A stretch of 64,000 bases of DNA from CAZAMB01 sp964501365 (GTDB lineage: Bacteria > Planctomycetota > Phycisphaerae > UBA1845), in the NCBI GenBank assembly GCA_964501365.1, contig CAZCST010000020.1, positions 248,001 to 312,000 on the forward strand. Reading direction: 5' to 3'. Of the stretch, positions 41,171 to 49,174 are shown piece after piece. The stretch's first letter is position 1; each line of letters starts with the position of its first letter. Both the position numbers and the translations under genes were made by a program. The notes under the pieces were generated by a model that saw only the letters and a list, made by a program, of their open reading frames with translations, was not told where the DNA came from and ran no database searches.

Positions 41171-41206
41171 CCCCCTCTCCCCTTGGGAGGGGGCTGGGGG
41201 GAGGGC
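41171..41206. repeat. Dispersed CT/GA-rich palindrome, family C copy 1
   Basis: The CCCCCTCTCCCC core pairs with a GGGAGGGGG arm in an imperfect stem. Related elements occur at 52873-52912 and 54526-54561 (CTCTCCC...GGGAGAGGGG type). It lies between the His/Cys-repeat lipoprotein and thiO. Confidence 0.6.
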
Positions 41207-41246
41207 AAAATCGTCCGAAGTTTTTTCTCTCATTATTTGCGATTGA

Positions 41247-42404
41247 GTGGCGGAAGCTGTTATAAGGCAAAGCCTAGTGGCCCAGGGTAGTCCCGACTGC
41301 GTAATCATCGGCGGAGGGGTGATAGGCTTATCCATAGCCCGCCGATTGGCCGGGGATGGGGTCTCCGTAACGCTCATCGAGCGCGGACGCTGTGGTGGGG
41401 AATCCTCCTGGGCCGGGGCCGGGGTATTGACGCCATGTAACCCCCACCGAAGGGACAGTATCGCTGATCTGCGCGATCGAAGCCTTGAACTTTATCCCAA
41501 CTTCTGCAGCTCGTTGCATGACGAAACCGGGATTGATCCGGAATACGAAAATTGCGGCGAACTTGAAATCGCCCTGAACGGCGATGCACTCCGCAGTCTG
41601 CGGGAAAATGAGACTGCCGGAGCGGGCCAGCGGATGCCCGGCGGTGAAATCGCCTATCAATCTCATTCCCCGCAGCAAACCCGGCAAATGGAGCCGGCGG
41701 TTTCCAGTGAAATTCTTGGCTCACTCGAATGTCGCCGCACTTCGCAGGTTCGGAATCCCCGGCTCCTGAAGGCCCTCATCGCATCGTGTGAGCGGCGCGG
41801 CGTCCGAATCCTTGAAGGATCTGCCGTACGAGGCCTCGTCGTCGAAAAGGGCCATGTAATCGGTGTTCGTACCGAGGCATCGGAGATTGCTACCGGCCTG
41901 ACAATCCTTTGTGCTGGAGCCTGGTCGGGGGAATTCTCCCCTGTCGTCACGGCAGTGCCTGTGCACCCGGTTCGCGGTCAAATGATCCTGATGAAATTCG
42001 ACACCAGACCATTTCAGCGCGTCATAGCCCGCGGAAAGACATATCTTGTGCCGCGCCGTGACGGCCATGTGCTCCTGGGCGCGACGGAAGAGCACGATGG
42101 AAGCTTTTCGAAGCGCAACACGGCGTCGGGAATCGCGGGCTTGATACAGACCGCAGTCAAACTTGTGCCCGGCATCGCCAACGCAACGCTTATCTCCCAG
42201 TGGACAGGCCTGCGCCCCGGAACCCCCGACGACAATCCTCATATCGGTGCAGTGCCCGGAATCGAAGGGTTGATCGCGGCCACAGGACACTACCGGGCCG
42301 GACTGATTCTCACGCCGATCACGGTGGAAATCGTCAGCGCGCTGGTCCACAATCGAAGTCTGGATGTGGATATATCGGCGTGCAGCCCCGGGCGCTCAGC
42401 TTGA
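41247..42404 (+). CDS. thiO: FAD-dependent glycine oxidase-like protein ThiO
   Basis: A 385-residue DAO-family flavoenzyme. The FAD-binding GxGxxG is in VIIGGGVIGLSIARRLAGDG, with the ribose-binding Glu in VTLIERGRCGGESS. It has the typical second region GRTYLVPRR-like (GKTYLVPRRDGHVLLGATEE) and the GLRPGTPDDNPHIGAVPG motif near the end. ThiO oxidises glycine to iminoglyoxylate for thiamine thiazole synthesis. No thiS or thiG adjoins it, so glycine/D-amino-acid oxidase specificity is inferred. The GTG start at 41247 has a weak GAG. Its 3' end overlaps the convergent YkgJ-type gene by 9 bases. Confidence 0.88.
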   Translation: MAEAVIRQSLVAQGSPDCVIIGGGVIGLSIARRLAGDGVSVTLIERGRCGGESSWAGAGVLTPCNPHRRDSIADLRDRSLELYPNFCSSLHDETGIDPEYENCGELEIALNGDALRSLRENETAGAGQRMPGGEIAYQSHSPQQTRQMEPAVSSEILGSLECRRTSQVRNPRLLKALIASCERRGVRILEGSAVRGLVVEKGHVIGVRTEASEIATGLTILCAGAWSGEFSPVVTAVPVHPVRGQMILMKFDTRPFQRVIARGKTYLVPRRDGHVLLGATEEHDGSFSKRNTASGIAGLIQTAVKLVPGIANATLISQWTGLRPGTPDDNPHIGAVPGIEGLIAATGHYRAGLILTPITVEIVSALVHNRSLDVDISACSPGRSA

Positions 42405-43673
42405 CCCAACAAACCGGTTTGCAAAGAGCAACCGGGCGAGCCCATCGTTCATGAACAAATATTGAATTCGGCTTCGTTCAGCCCACGTGCCAAGTGCAGG
42501 GAGGCGCGTGGCGGCTCGATCAACCATTCCCAGGGCGTTGGCGGCGTCGTCAAATCGAATGGCACCGGCCCCTTCGGCCGCCGCCAGGCAGCGTGCCAGC
42601 CATCCCGCCACGGCTACGGAGAGGCAAAGTGCGCCCAGGCCGTCCAATACGGGCCACTCGTAGTATCCCGCCCCAAAAACCGAGTCGCCTTCGATACGTG
42701 CAATAACATAGCGGCGAAGCAAATCTTCGATGCGAATCGCGTCTTCCTGCGCGGGCTGAACCTGTCCGATTTGTGCAAACGAAATGGTTGCACCGATGCC
42801 CGGCATAGGCGGGACCTCGCCAATTCCCGTAAGCATCCGCCGGGCGGCCTGCAACTGACGCCAACGCAGTACCAGTCGCCCGCGAATACCCGATCGCAGT
42901 TCGGCGAGCGTCACATGCTCGGCGTGGGCCAGCACGGCCTGACGCAACATTCCGCGCTGCCTGTCCGTTGGGGATTGCACCTCCAGCTCAGCCTCTTCCC
43001 GAATGGTCTCAAACAGGATTTCGAGCAGATCTTCGAAACGCGGACCGCGCACATTCTTGAGTTGAGCCTGACGAACCAGCGTAACGACTTTGGCAAGCCC
43101 GACGATTCGTTCGAGCATCGAAAAACTCGCGTCACTGAGCCAGATGGAAACGCGACGCGTGATGGCTTCAATTTCGTCGGCCTGGGCGACAATGCCTCCT
43201 GTGAGATGGATTTTGGCACTTGCGAAAGCAGGAGGCTCAGGCATTTCGCCTACGAGTCGATTCAGCCAATTGCGGTGAGTGCTGATGACAGCCCCCCTGG
43301 ATCCGGTGACGCTTGGACAATCAAATCGAAGCGAGGTCTGCCATCCGCGCGGTGTGGGTCGGACCGAAAACGGGAAAATGCGGCAGGCCAGAGGTTTCGC
43401 CTTCTCGCCGTATTCCGCATGGATTCGGCAGCGGTTGTCTGCATCAAGGAAAACGCACGCGCCCCCTTCCCACTTGTTGAGCATCCAGGATCGACCCACT
43501 CGCACCACCGCTGCGGCGCCGAGCCTTTGTTCCCACCCCTGCTCAATAATTCGATCTCTTTCCGCAGGCGTAAGATGACCCACAAGCGTCCGGCAACAAT
43601 CGCCGCACGAATGGCACGACCACCTTTGCCCATCGATTACGGGCATGAGCACGGGTAATGAACGATTCGACAT
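42396..43673 (-). CDS. YkgJ-type cysteine-cluster protein
   Basis: A 425-residue protein with an N-terminal Cys-rich domain: SCHSCGDCCRTLVG, then the GGACVFLDADNRCRIHAEY motif and KPLACRIFPFSVRP. This is the YkgJ family signature (C-x2-C-x2-CC with further Cys) proposed to bind a metal or Fe-S centre. The remaining 300 residues are mostly helical without recognised motifs. It overlaps thiO by 9 bases tail to tail. It follows the unknown gene at 43720-44310 by 46 bases, so these may share a transcript. Its function is unknown; some relatives occur with maturation proteins, but nothing here shows that. Confidence 0.85.
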   Translation of the reverse strand: MSNRSLPVLMPVIDGQRWSCHSCGDCCRTLVGHLTPAERDRIIEQGWEQRLGAAAVVRVGRSWMLNKWEGGACVFLDADNRCRIHAEYGEKAKPLACRIFPFSVRPTPRGWQTSLRFDCPSVTGSRGAVISTHRNWLNRLVGEMPEPPAFASAKIHLTGGIVAQADEIEAITRRVSIWLSDASFSMLERIVGLAKVVTLVRQAQLKNVRGPRFEDLLEILFETIREEAELEVQSPTDRQRGMLRQAVLAHAEHVTLAELRSGIRGRLVLRWRQLQAARRMLTGIGEVPPMPGIGATISFAQIGQVQPAQEDAIRIEDLLRRYVIARIEGDSVFGAGYYEWPVLDGLGALCLSVAVAGWLARCLAAAEGAGAIRFDDAANALGMVDRAATRLPALGTWAERSRIQYLFMNDGLARLLFANRFVGSS

Positions 43674-43719
43674 TTCGGAATTGTAGCGTCAATTCCGCGC
43701 GCTTTCGTCGGTTACGCAA

Positions 43720-44310
43720 TTACCGCTGAAGGGAGAGATCAGTGCTGGCAAGTACTTCGGCTTCGAGCCGGTCAGCGTAGCCCAGTATCGAAGGCAACCG
43801 GCAGGTCGTAATGCTAAGGCTATCTGGAGATTCAAGTGCATGAAGCGCCTTTGTACCCCCCTGCACCTGGTCACCGGGCGAGGCCGTAAGGCGACCGAGC
43901 CAGCCTGCCACAAAAGGACTCGCCCATGCCGGGTAAATGATCGCCGTGAGGTCTGGCGGCTTGAAGCCGGGAGATCGAACCAGTCGCAATTCGGCCTCAC
44001 ATGAAAGCGGGCTGGCGTAGGCGGCCTGCTGAATCGACTCATAATCCCGGCGGGCGTCTGCTCCACTGCGACGCAGGAAGCAGATTGCTTCACGTGCGGC
44101 AATGGCTCCATCGACAACGCCACGAAGTTCGAGGCCGCCTCGTTCGTCCACGCGATAAATCTGGTAGACAGTTCCGTTCTTGTGAGCCGGTGAACGGTGA
44201 AGCATCGCAATTTCGCCCGCCGTATAGCCGACGCTGACCCGATCGCCAAAATCATACACAAAGAGGCCTTCGTATCGTTTGGGATTCGGAATGGGTGGCA
44301 AGGACCGCAT
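43720..44310 (-). CDS. Conserved protein of unknown function
   Basis: A 196-residue protein. It opens with MRSLPPIPNPKRYEGLFVYD and FGDRVSVGYTAGEIAML, followed by a mixed alpha/beta region with AIAAREAICFLRRSG. The start has no clear ribosome site, but it begins 6 bases after the upstream lipoprotein stops. This frame is chosen over an overlapping one (43689-44261) because it has the compact composition and neighbour spacing of a real gene. No catalytic motif or family was recognised. It is in the middle of a three-gene minus-strand cluster with a lipoprotein and a YkgJ-type protein. Confidence 0.6.
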   Translation of the reverse strand: MRSLPPIPNPKRYEGLFVYDFGDRVSVGYTAGEIAMLHRSPAHKNGTVYQIYRVDERGGLELRGVVDGAIAAREAICFLRRSGADARRDYESIQQAAYASPLSCEAELRLVRSPGFKPPDLTAIIYPAWASPFVAGWLGRLTASPGDQVQGGTKALHALESPDSLSITTCRLPSILGYADRLEAEVLASTDLSLQR

Positions 44311-44316
44311 GGCGGA

Positions 44317-44901
44317 TTAGCCGGGGCTGTTCGAAGCGCGCTTCAGAATTGCGTCGGCAAAGTATTGCTCCATCGCCGGATCGCGGCCTCGATCGATCCA
44401 CCGGTCGTCCTCGGCTGTGACCTTTTCTTTCCCGGTCGTGGAGGGCAGGTTTTCACCAAAAAACTTGTAGGCCGACCCAGAGCTATTGAATTGTCGGTCA
44501 AGCGAGGAAAGCCTTTCCTTGTGAACAACAACAGTCAGGTCCGAAGCTGTGCCGTTGGTTTCCGTCAATTTTACCTCTACCCAGCGACGCATCGGGTTGA
44601 ACGTGGCCTCCCAAAAATCGGCCCTGGTGTTCACGTCTCGTCGCCAGACTTCGAAAAAATGCTGGGATCCCTCGGGCATTGTTGTGACGATTCCTGATTC
44701 ACGATCCACCCGGTCAATCCGATACCCGCCCCTGCGAAGTGTTTCCTGGATCGCTTCCCAGACGCAATCGGCCGTTTGACCCGCATTTTGGACACTGACC
44801 GTCGTGGGAGCACTGCTGTTTGCCTGCTCAATGTGATGGGGCCGAAGGCACCCGCCCAAAAGCGGAACCAGGGTTATAGGAACCAGGTAGGCCTGTCGCA
44901 T
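44317..44901 (-). CDS. Lipoprotein of unknown function
   Basis: A 194-residue protein. The signal ends in LVPLLGGC, a lipobox. A small conserved-looking domain follows (VWEAIQETLRRGGYRIDRVD, GIVTTMPEGSQHFFEVWRRD, MRRWVEVKLTET), reminiscent of periplasmic domains that bind peptides or lipids, but not assigned. The C-terminal 50 residues are charged and end with ADAILKRASNSPG. It is the first gene of a three-gene minus-strand group. No ribosome site is strong; the ATG at 44901 was chosen because it gives a full signal peptide. Confidence 0.72.
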   Translation of the reverse strand: MRQAYLVPITLVPLLGGCLRPHHIEQANSSAPTTVSVQNAGQTADCVWEAIQETLRRGGYRIDRVDRESGIVTTMPEGSQHFFEVWRRDVNTRADFWEATFNPMRRWVEVKLTETNGTASDLTVVVHKERLSSLDRQFNSSGSAYKFFGENLPSTTGKEKVTAEDDRWIDRGRDPAMEQYFADAILKRASNSPG

Positions 44902-45262
44902 GAGATTCGGATGATAGTTAGCCCCACGGCTCGGTCAAGGCGACGCTGAAAAGCCATGCAAATACCGAGGGGCTTTCCATTTGCCGCAGATTTGGCAGTG
45001 TGGACCGTTTCGCGGTGCAAACCGTTGGTTTCATGACGACTCGCACGGACCGAAGCCAATCTTCAACGCTTTTTCATGCATGCTTGTAAAGCTGGCGGGG
45101 CTGAGTGACCCCCAAATGAAAACAGCTCCGGCTTCGAGTCAGTCCCTGTCCGGCTCCCGAAGACGCAATAGATTTATGAAATCTCAATTGCTCTTGTCCG
45201 ATAAGACGAATACAATGGAAGGGCCGGATCAAGTGAATCGGCCGCCAACAGGGGATGCGCGG

Positions 45263-46597
45263 ATGAATGATTGGTTCGAAGCTGAACAGCGCGTGGAGCG
45301 GGCGCAGCAGTTGTCCGAGTCGCATTGCTTCGCCGAGGCACTTTCCGAGTTGGATGTCGCCCTCTCTATCAATCCCAACAATGCGCTTTGGCACGCGCAG
45401 CGCGGATACCTTCTTGAAGAGTTGGACCGTACCGCGGAGGCTGTAGAGGCCTACCAGCGATCGCTTCAGCTTGAGTCCGGCGATCAGGATGTCTCCCTGG
45501 CGCTTGGCGCCGCTTTGGCACACCTTGGCAAGTTCGCTCAGGCACTCACTGTTTTTGAGGACTTGGCACGAATCTATCCTGAACTTGAACCTACCTATTG
45601 CAACCGCATCATGGTGTATGCCGAGTTGGGGCGTCACGAACGCGCCGAAGAAATGTTTTACATGGCGCAGGAACTGGATGACGCCTGCCCGCACTGTTTC
45701 TACCACATGGGCGGTTCACTCTTTGCCCGTGAACAATTCGACAAGGCCATTTATTGCTGGGAACGGGTGATCGAACTCGAGCCGGCGTACATCGGCGTGA
45801 ACCGCCGCATCGCCCAGGCCTACGAAGCCAAGGGTGAACTCGACCGTGCCCGCGAATTTTTCCTCCGCGAACTGCGCGACGACCCAGGTAACACGGACTT
45901 GCTGTTTGAACTGGCGGAGCTGACCCTCGCTTCGGGCAAATGGCCGGCCGCCGCGGCCAAATTCGAGCAGATCATTGAACTCGACCCGGAGCACGCCGCC
46001 GCCCACTTCGCGCTTGGCTCTGTCTTGCTGCAGCTTGGCCAGCCCCACGCGGCGCTCGCAGCCCTCGAAGCCGCCGCCGCAGTGGCCGAACCGGAGGAAT
46101 CTTTGCACGGGCTTGACGCACGCGCCGGCGAGGCACTCCTTCTGATGGGTGATTTTGCCCAGGCGCGAATGCGACTGACCAAAGCTGTGGAACTCGCGCC
46201 GAACGATGTGCGACTGATGACGTTGCTCGGCGACGCCTTATTCAAACTCAACAAGGGGAACGCGGCTGCGGATTGTTACCGCAAGGCCCTCGCCATTGAG
46301 CCGGCCAATCCGATCGCCCACTATCGCCTCGGGCTATGCCTCCTTGAGGCAGGCCGTCCGGCTGATTCACTTCGGCACTCGCTCGATGCCATTCAGGCGC
46401 GGAGCGACTTTGTTGAGGCTATGCACGCGGCCACCCTTGCGCTGCTGGAATTGGGGCATTGGCGGAAGGCTCGGCTCATGGCCGATCGGGCGATAACCAC
46501 CAAATCCAGTACGGAATTGCTTGCCTTGCGGGCGGGAATCTGGCGATTCCGCATCCGACGCTATTTGAGCCGACTGCGCCACCCCTTCGCCCGCTGA
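45263..46597 (+). CDS. Tetratricopeptide-repeat protein
   Basis: A protein of about 444 residues made almost entirely of TPRs, at least ten, each near 34 residues with the W/L-G-Y-A-F-A-P pattern (for example NNALWHAQRGYLLEELDRTA, AAAHFALGSVLLQLGQPHAA, NPIAHYRLGLCLLEAGRP). TPR proteins act as scaffolds for protein complexes. The start is uncertain: ATG at 45263 has AGGGG about 9 bases upstream, but an open frame runs back to 44981 with possible starts at 45215 and others. The last 30 residues end in an Arg-rich tail. No membrane segment or signal is present in the shorter form, which suggests the cytoplasm. Confidence 0.85.
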   Translation: MNDWFEAEQRVERAQQLSESHCFAEALSELDVALSINPNNALWHAQRGYLLEELDRTAEAVEAYQRSLQLESGDQDVSLALGAALAHLGKFAQALTVFEDLARIYPELEPTYCNRIMVYAELGRHERAEEMFYMAQELDDACPHCFYHMGGSLFAREQFDKAIYCWERVIELEPAYIGVNRRIAQAYEAKGELDRAREFFLRELRDDPGNTDLLFELAELTLASGKWPAAAAKFEQIIELDPEHAAAHFALGSVLLQLGQPHAALAALEAAAAVAEPEESLHGLDARAGEALLLMGDFAQARMRLTKAVELAPNDVRLMTLLGDALFKLNKGNAAADCYRKALAIEPANPIAHYRLGLCLLEAGRPADSLRHSLDAIQARSDFVEAMHAATLALLELGHWRKARLMADRAITTKSSTELLALRAGIWRFRIRRYLSRLRHPFAR

Positions 46598-46817
46598 AGC
46601 TGATTTCTCGATCAACGGACCACGCCAGATTACCTAATCTTACAAAGTACCGGCGCATGTATTGCGTTTTCGCATTCGCCGTAGTGCAATGCGTTTGCAA
46701 CCGCGACGCTTGGTGATTGTTATAATCGCAAAGTGGAACAACACTGGCGTTAGGACATTACCCCTGATCAACGCCGATAAGCGCAGATTTTGAATGGTAC
46801 TTGGGAAAATACAAAAA

Positions 46818-48050
46818 ATGATTCGTTGGAAAAGCAGCTTACTACTCTCGGCAATAATGGGCATGTCAGCGTTCCCCTGTTTTGCACAGGATGAAAAGCC
46901 GGCGCAAAAGCGCCCGCCCGCCCGGCCAGTCCAGAAAAACAACCCTGCCGAGCCTGCCAAAGAAACTCCCAAGCCAACGCCACCCAAGGACGCCCCGCGT
47001 CCGAAACCGGCCACCGCAACAACGACGGCCGAGGCAAGCGCAATGCCCACGCAAGCCACGGTCGAAATGATCATGAACGAGGCTGTGAAGAACATCGCCA
47101 AGCGGTACAACCTCAACGAAGCGCAGAAGCAAAAAACTGACGAAATCATGAAGCGCGACGTGAACAAATTCCTGAAAGAGCACGAAGCGCAGGTGTGGCC
47201 CATCATCCGCGATTTGATGGCCAACGGGTTCAATCCGCCGTCAAATCCCGAGGACGTGAAGCGAATTGGCAGGGCCGCGACTCCGCTGATCAAAGACGTG
47301 CAAAAGGCGATTCTCGATGGCAACAAGGAGTGGCGGCAATACCTGACTCCAGAGCAGCAGGCGATGCACGATTACGACCTGGGCGAAATGGACAAGCAAT
47401 TTGTCGAAGCCGAGAAGAACTTTAAGTCATGGTCCGAGGGAAAGCCGGCCGGTTCACTATTTCCGCCTCCCCCGCCGCCTGGTCGCGGACCAGGCACTCC
47501 GCGCATGCCCCAGGGCGGATTGCCCAAGCCTCCGGCCCCACCTCCTGAGCCGGAAGTACAGGTCTTCCGCGAAAGTGCATTCGATACCTATGTCGAGGAT
47601 TTCATCAAGCAGTATGAGCTTGACCCGGCCCAGATCGACGCCGCACGGTCCATCCTCACGGAATTCAAGCAAAAGGTCGGTGCATACAAGGAATCGAATC
47701 GGGCCGATTTCAGCCGGATTGCCAACGAACAAAAGGCGGCCTTGGACAGTAAGGACCGTGAACGCATCGCAAAATGGGACGCCGATCGCAAGAAATTGCT
47801 CGAGCCCGTATATGATTTGTTCAGAGAGATGGGCGAGCGTCTCAAGGCCTTGCTAACCTCATCGCAATTGCAGCGCTTCGCGGCCGTGCAGCCGGCTAAT
47901 CCAAAACTTGATGTTTTAGGCGAAGTCGCACCGGCTCCATCTCCGGCGGCGCAGGCGCCCCCCGCCCCACCACCGACAGCAGCCAAAGAAAACCCAGTCA
48001 ACGCTCCGGCACAAAAACCTGAATCGCCCAGTGCCGCCCCGCAGCCCTAG
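46818..48050 (+). CDS. Exported helical protein with Pro-rich linkers
   Basis: A 410-residue protein; start ATG 46818 (MIRWKSSLLLSAIMGMSAFP), with ATG 46794 as an alternative. After the signal comes a Pro/Lys/Thr-rich linker, then a helical domain (residues about 85-215) with NEAQKQKTDEIMKRDVNKFL and LTPEQQAMHDYDLGEMDKQF. A Pro-rich spacer, a second helical domain (about 245-355) with YELDPAQIDAARSILTEFKQ, and a Pro/Ala tail follow. The helix pattern with LTPEQ recalls periplasmic CpxP/Spy-type chaperones, but this is only a resemblance. It might bind misfolded proteins or the cell wall in the periplasm. Confidence 0.7.
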   Translation: MIRWKSSLLLSAIMGMSAFPCFAQDEKPAQKRPPARPVQKNNPAEPAKETPKPTPPKDAPRPKPATATTTAEASAMPTQATVEMIMNEAVKNIAKRYNLNEAQKQKTDEIMKRDVNKFLKEHEAQVWPIIRDLMANGFNPPSNPEDVKRIGRAATPLIKDVQKAILDGNKEWRQYLTPEQQAMHDYDLGEMDKQFVEAEKNFKSWSEGKPAGSLFPPPPPPGRGPGTPRMPQGGLPKPPAPPPEPEVQVFRESAFDTYVEDFIKQYELDPAQIDAARSILTEFKQKVGAYKESNRADFSRIANEQKAALDSKDRERIAKWDADRKKLLEPVYDLFREMGERLKALLTSSQLQRFAAVQPANPKLDVLGEVAPAPSPAAQAPPAPPPTAAKENPVNAPAQKPESPSAAPQP

Positions 48051-48370
48051 TGCCAATGGTTGGCATTGAAGCGGAAATAGAGGCATTCAACGCCTCATGA
48101 GATCCAACGTGCGGCCTTGAAATTTCAAATCCCCGATTTGAGATTCACCCCGAATCGTTGTGGACCTGTGGCTTGCCCTCAGACTATCGGACGGTCTTGT
48201 AATCACCCCTGATTTTCCTTGCCCCACAAATTTCCGAATCCTACGATCCATAGTGAATAGTTACACGGTAACCCACGCGTTTGCGAAAAGGGTGGAAACC
48301 GGGTCATCTTGCTGCGCACGCGTAGCGGATGCCCTCACGAACCGTCCATTTGGATTTCTTGTTTTGCCCT
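48051..48370. other. 320-base gap without supported gene
   Basis: It contains GAGGC-ATTCAAC-GCCTC (about 48083-48099), a short hairpin that might end transcription of the helical-protein gene. A frame extending the next gene back to 48329 has no ribosome site. Nothing else is seen. Confidence 0.4.
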
Positions 48371-48922
48371 ATGGAAGCGATCGGACCACAACATCCGTTG
48401 CGACGATTGTTCGCCGGCTTGGTTGAGCACGCCTTCTGCTCCGAAGTCGGCATGTGCAGCCCGCTCCTCACCAGCTACATGGCCGATCTGCTGGTCAACT
48501 TCACCCATATCGACACCCTGAACATCGTGCGCAATGCCGAGGGCAAAAAGCTCGAACAGATGGCCTCCATGCTGGCTATAGCGATGGAAGATCCGCCAGC
48601 GTCTTCCGTCGACCGCGATCGAAAGGTCTATCAACACCTCGGCGATTTCACGCTCTTCTGGGCTGGAGTCTTTCCCGAGCATTTGAAGAGGACGGTGAGA
48701 AACCAGTCCGACGTGCTGTACGACTACGTTGCACAGGGCAAGCGCTCGTACGCTATCGTCGCCCGCCTCGGACGAGAGGACGACGAGCCGCCGTCCTCGC
48801 TTTTTCGGCACTTGAGCGAGGACTTTGAAATCTGCCTGTATGGCCTGAACCTCGTTCGCAAATGCTGGGAGGAAGCCGCCAATCGTCCGTCTGGCGACAC
48901 CCCGCCACCGCTGCTGTACTGA
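48371..48922 (+). CDS. Conserved protein of unknown function upstream of smc
   Basis: A product of about 183 residues. The start at 48371 (MEAIGPQHPLRRLFAGLVEH) matches the composition of the conserved core; 48329 is possible. Visible motifs are a PLRRLFAGLVEHAFCSEVGM opening, a YMADLLVNFTHIDTLNIVRN helix, and YQHLGDFTLFWAGVFPEHLK in the middle, where LGD-x-x-LF-x-x-G-x-FPE looks like a family hallmark. From memory similar sequences occur in other planctomycetes without a named domain. It precedes smc by 252 bases. It has no signal peptide or membrane helix, so it is probably cytoplasmic. Confidence 0.7.
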   Translation: MEAIGPQHPLRRLFAGLVEHAFCSEVGMCSPLLTSYMADLLVNFTHIDTLNIVRNAEGKKLEQMASMLAIAMEDPPASSVDRDRKVYQHLGDFTLFWAGVFPEHLKRTVRNQSDVLYDYVAQGKRSYAIVARLGREDDEPPSSLFRHLSEDFEICLYGLNLVRKCWEEAANRPSGDTPPPLLY

Positions 48923-49174
48923 TACCCCAACACGCGAGATTGTCCGGGTGGCATACCCAAGCCCGGCCTCACCGGGCACCGGCATGGCGGCGATTCTCTT
49001 GGCCGTGACACCCGAAAACTCAAAGCATACAAGCACCGAGCTTCGCCGCAGAACCGAATTCCGTTGCCTCATTCCCTGATTCCTGCTACTCTCCGAGCTT
49101 CGAGGGGGACGATAAACTTCTTTGAATCGTCATGGAGGACGGTTCCGCACCAGGACATCGGAGGTCTGGGTTCC

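Noticed and set aside
43689..44261. 190-residue frame overlapping the 43720-44310 gene
   Set aside because: Basic, low-complexity product and poor spacing to the neighbour; the other frame starts 6 bases after the preceding stop and reads like a normal protein.
49064..49174. N-terminal extension of SMC by 37 residues
   Set aside because: The extension is unlike any SMC N-terminus and lacks a ribosome site, while GGAGG precedes the ATG at 49175.
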